From Hedera helix (taxonomy: Eukaryota > Streptophyta > Magnoliopsida > Apiales > Araliaceae), in NCBI GenBank assembly GCA_947179155.2, contig OX359266.1, forward strand, positions 14,770,098-14,834,097: a stretch of DNA of 64,000 nucleotides, given 5' to 3'. The position numbers and the translations under genes were made by a program. Below, in pieces: positions 60,225 to 64,000 of this stretch (its first letter is position 1; every line of letters starts with the position of its first letter). The notes under the pieces were generated by a model. It was given only the letters and a program-made list of their open reading frames with translations. It did not search any database and had not been told where the DNA came from.

Positions 60225-60237
60225 TCCCACTTGCACT
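60225..60237 (-). promoter_or_regulatory. Polypurine tract of the second copia element
   Basis: Minus-strand GCAAGTGGGAGAT next to the LTR, identical in type to 46092-46103. Confidence 0.75.
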
Positions 60238-61321
60238 AAAGCTAATCACCCTTGGTATCTCATACATCTTCTCTAAATGACGATCGTTCGAATTGCTTAT
60301 TAAATGTTTTAGTTAATGGATCTGTAATGTTGTTCTAAGAGTCTACTTTCTCTATGGTGTCATCTCATTTTTAATGATTTCTCCAATCATACAAATATGC
60401 TACAACACATGTTTAGAATTCAGATGGAACCTAGGTGCCTTGGTGAATTAAACTCCATTAGTATTAAGAACCTTTCCAAGTTTTGTAATAAACTTGTTCA
60501 TCCAAATAATCATATTTCCAACTTCACTGATAGCTATTTACTACGTCTTTGTCACTAAATCAACAACTCTTTGCTGCTTGAAAAATTTTCAACTCACTGT
60601 TCCACCGTTTAAGGTAATCTCATAACCTAAAATGGATTTGTAGTTGTTTTGGTTAGTCTAAAAAACTTGAGTCTTTTAAGCCCTCTAGTTTTAAATTAGA
60701 CCCACTATTAGAAACACCTTTCTAATATTCTTCTCCATGAATGAACTGATATCTACTTATCGTACATAAGCAATATCAGGTCTAATACATATCATCCCAT
60801 GATAGATCCTATTACCGAAGCATAAGGTATCTTATTTATACAATCTCTCTTTGTCAGTGTCTTTGAGGACAATTCCTTGGAGATATTTACTACTTGGCTC
60901 ATTAACATAAGACCTCTTGAAGTTTAACCGTGCTAAACATCTTTAGCATCAAATCAATGTATGTTCCTTGGGTCAAGCCGAGCATCCTTTTAGATCTATC
61001 TCTACAGATCTTTATCACCAATAGTAGGATGTTTCTCTCAAGTCCTTGATGGAGAAGTGTTTAGACAACCATATATTTACTGATTGTAGTATCAGTATGT
61101 CATTCCTTATCAGTAATATATCATCATATAGTACTAGGAATGTCATAATGCTCATACTAACCATCTTCTACACATTTGGTTCATCCTCGTTTTTGATAAA
61201 ATTAAACTCTTTTGATTGTCTCATCAAAACGGATGTTCCATTTTTGAAAAGCTTGCTTCAATCCATAAATGTATTGTTGTAACTTGCATACTTGATTTAC
61301 TCCATCTTTATAGATAAATCT
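60238..61321 (-). pseudogene. Second copia element: RT and RNase H remnant
   Basis: Read on the minus strand, the end has VDS..NITDPLTKTF (near 60300), the copia C-terminus, in a frame with stops. The RT active site LYDDILL lies near 61110-61130. Many frameshifts separate the blocks. The piece is cut at 61322 by a gypsy LTR, so gag to early RT are missing from view. It is a relative of the main copia element, in opposite orientation. Confidence 0.75.
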
Positions 61322-63212
61322 GTGACGCCCCTAAATCACTATACTTTCTATAGCTGATTTGGTGCTCATTATAAATGTTAAATAAGTAGGTTTATAGATG
61401 ATTCCCTTTATTCATAAACAAAGTTCTCATTATAATTCTCAATGATCTTTCATTATTTCATACTAAGTCCTTGTAATCGATGCAAGGAACTTAATGTTTA
61501 ATTCTTACATTTTAACCTTAAGATTCAGATATTCTATAACTTTACATATTCCAAGATTCATGACATTAAATCGTTAGTATGGTTCTTAGGAACAGAAAAT
61601 CTCATGATGAATATTTGTATTTTCATCCGTGATAAATGTTTACATCTTTATCCGTGACAAATATTTGTATCTTTGTCCGGTGTAAAATTTTCTTTCCGTA
61701 CAGAACATACTAAACTAGTTAAAACCCTCATTTGAAACACATTTAATTATAGTAATATCTCTTAATATCAATAATCCTACTTATCTAATATTCAGAATAG
61801 TAATAACAAGCTTGTACTTGGGTCAGAAGAACCTAATGATGAATTTGACCATTTAACATCGATTAGTCATGTCTCGAATACTTACAGTACTCACAATCTT
61901 ATTTATTATCCTTATTCTGATAAGTAGTTCATATCAATATTGTGTTAATATTTAATAATGCTAAGTTTTATAAAAGTAAAAACATAATAATAGGATGTGA
62001 TGAAACATGATAATATTAATATAATATTCGGTTACATGTGTGAGACTTGTTCTTATTACAAAATATCATTATTACTACATTTAAGAACAAGTAAGGAAAG
62101 AAATAAACTAGTATACGCATTTCTTCTTTCCTTTCTTTTTTGAACTAAAGCTCTCACGTCTATCTGCAAATTGGGGTTTATTTGCAAGGGTGAGCTAAAA
62201 ATACTCAGTAAGTCTTAAACACATAGCATATAAGTGAACTCATACCGATATAGATTGAAAATATTCATAGCATAACAATTGATATCACAAATATTTTAAC
62301 ATAGCAAAACTGAGTGGTGGTTAGACTTTAAATTGTTCATTTTTCTTTCCACTTCGAACCATATAGTGGACATAGAAAGGGGATCAACCTAATGACATCA
62401 TATGTTATGTATAAAATATACTACACTAGACTATTCATGAACAGTGTTATATATTCATTCATCTCAGTTTACTTCACATGTCAGGATTACCCTAAGAAAA
62501 CTTGGTTTGATAAAATAAAGCATGTTTGGAAATATATCACGAAGGAATATTTCATTTCTCAAGTTATGCCGAAACAAGAAGCAATAACTTTTATATCAAA
62601 GATTTATAACACGTTGTTTGTACAAGATTTATAAATCACATCAAAAGCAAGTAAATAAAGGGTAATGATAGAAAACTTGCCTTGAAACTAGATTAGAGTT
62701 TTTCCCGGTAAAGCATTTGAAGCCTATATAAAGGTTACGCGCATCTGATCATTAGTTTATCAAAGTTTACCTTTGAGTAAGTGTGTTTATAACTGAAATA
62801 GATTATTTTCATTAGTGGAATCATTTGGTTTAGTAGCGAACTCAAAATCATATTTTTAAGTGCCCAAACCCGAATGGTACCTTTAATTTTTTAGCTTCGA
62901 CCTCTTTTATGGTAATAGCCATAACTTTATCATACGAAAGCCTTTTTGAGTGATTCTTAAGTCTAAATTACTTAAAATTTCATGATCTACAACTTTACTT
63001 TAGATTATTAAGGAGGATTCTAATTTAAGGTTTTGGAAATTTGTAAAACTAGTCAATGAACATATTTGGATCAAAATCTTTTGGGTTAACCATGTGAAAC
63101 ATGGTACCGCTAGCTTTAATTCCTTCAGATATCACGTTATAAGACTCAATAACACTTCATAACATATAAATAGTAAATCATAAACCTTTTCACAAAAAGA
63201 TTCATGACTTTT

Positions 63213-63595
63213 GCTCAATAACACACGAATAATGCGGAGAACGAAAAATCGTACATAGCTACCACTTATGTTCTTGAGCTTTTGAATTTCATACATGAAA
63301 TAATTTGAACATTATAACTTCTTACATATGTGATTATGACACTTTATATTTAAAATAATTTGGTCATTACAACGACTTGTATAATTGATTATAACAATTT
63401 ATAACTATTGCTCAAGAATATGCGAAGAACACGGAGAACGACAATTGTACATGGCTATGACGTACGTTCTTGAGCTTTAAACTATAAAATAAAATTCGAA
63501 ATTATAACTACTATAAAATAAAAAAAAATGCTCAAGAACACGTGAAGACCACGGAGAACGACAATCGTACATAACTACGACTCGCGTTCTTGAGC
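63213..63595. repeat. Three hairpin-forming repeat units
   Basis: Units 63213-63279, 63410-63475 and 63530-63595, each about 66 bp. Each begins GCTCAAGAAC or a variant and ends in its complement GTTCTTGAGC, with GCGGAGAACGA or CACGGAGAACGAC in between. The third unit has perfect 10-bp arms. Confidence 0.85.
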
Positions 63596-63787
63596 TTTTT
63601 AAAACTAAAGATGAAAGAAAAATTGAACATTATAATGACTAGAGATTGTACCTTTTGAATTTGTAAGCTTTAATTAACTATTTCTTTACAATTTTCTCTC
63701 AAGAACTCACTCTTATAATTGTGTATAACTATGATACTAGAAAATTTACTTTGAAAAATGAAGGAACTAATGAATGAAATAGCTCCC

Positions 63788-63795
63788 TATTTATA
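63788..63795 (-). promoter_or_regulatory. TATA box of the terminal LTR
   Basis: Minus-strand TATAAATA in TTCTATAAATAGGGAGC. The hairpin units lie just downstream, in what would be the transcribed part. Confidence 0.6.
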
Positions 63796-64000
63796 GAAAA
63801 ACCAAGTTTCATTAATTGCATATTAGGGGCTTGAGTTATTACACTTTAGTACCTAGACAAACTATACTTTGGTACCTTAGCATATTCTTCGAATATTCTT
63901 TTAGGGCTTGTATTATTATTGCATCACTCTTCTTCTGATTGGTCGATTTATTTTTACTTGGATTTAGTTCCAAACAAATCGTCTAGTTTTTCCCAGTTAG

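Larger units (their letters stand above)
61322..64000 (-). repeat. Gypsy LTR, running off the window
   Basis: The minus-strand 3' end is GATTTAGGGGCGTCACA at 61322, the same kind of end as the solo LTR at 9957. A TATA box lies at 63788-63795. It contains the three hairpin units at 63213-63595. No primer site follows at its 3' end, so it may be a solo LTR. The 80-codon frame at 62392-62634 starts MTSYVMYKIYYTR and has no known domain; I treat it as chance. Confidence 0.6.

Overview
The window looks like repeat-dense, AT-rich DNA from a flowering plant. Everything I can identify is LTR retrotransposon, simple repeat or probable organellar DNA, and I found no intact host gene. The nesting, the plant-type Tat, Athila and chromovirus-like elements, the initiator-Met-type primer sites and the antisense plant-mobile-domain genes all point to a plant; I cannot name the species.

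The backbone is one Ty1/copia element on the + strand, spread over 1801-57098 by insertions. It has a 5' LTR (1801-12180), a degenerate tRNA-Met primer site (12182-12195), a leader (12196-12616 and about 37000-38149), decayed gag-pol (38150-39804 and 43872-46083), a polypurine tract (46092-46103) and a 3' LTR (46104-57098). Its flanks (to 1800 and from 57104) rejoin into one continuous stretch of an older minus-strand gypsy element, which confirms both ends.

Insertions in the 5' LTR: a solo gypsy LTR (3095-9957) holding a second solo LTR of the same family (4623-8048), and about 1.65 kb of probable mitochondrial DNA (10216-11870).

Insertion in the leader: a Ty3/gypsy Tat-lineage element (12617-about 36999) with gag, protease, G-patch-like segment, RT, two RNase H domains and integrase, all with stops. 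Downstream of pol are two antisense genes and a 12-unit tandem repeat, then the 3' LTR. Its 5' LTR is cut short and joined to a minus-strand Athila fragment (12963-14849). Its RT is split by an 8.8-kb minus-strand Athila-like element (18809-27616, target duplication AAAGG) made of one full LTR plus five tandem 1.44-kb units of LTR end, primer site and gag.

Insertion in the copia integrase: a 4.07-kb non-coding gypsy element (39805-43871, duplication AATGT) whose two 833-bp LTRs are nearly identical. Each LTR is a mosaic that contains an embedded polypurine tract and a shortened LTR of another type.

Insertion in the copia 3' LTR: an Athila-like non-autonomous element on the minus strand (47203-56306, duplication CATAA) with a gag-like ORF split by a 3.37-kb solo LTR (50270-53643, duplication CTTTA).

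Right of the copia element are the rest of the older gypsy element (57104-about 58459), the 3' part of a second copia element on the minus strand (about 58460-61321), and a gypsy LTR that runs off the window (61322-64000). No gene works with another as a host pathway; the interest lies in the order of insertion and the rearranged non-autonomous elements.
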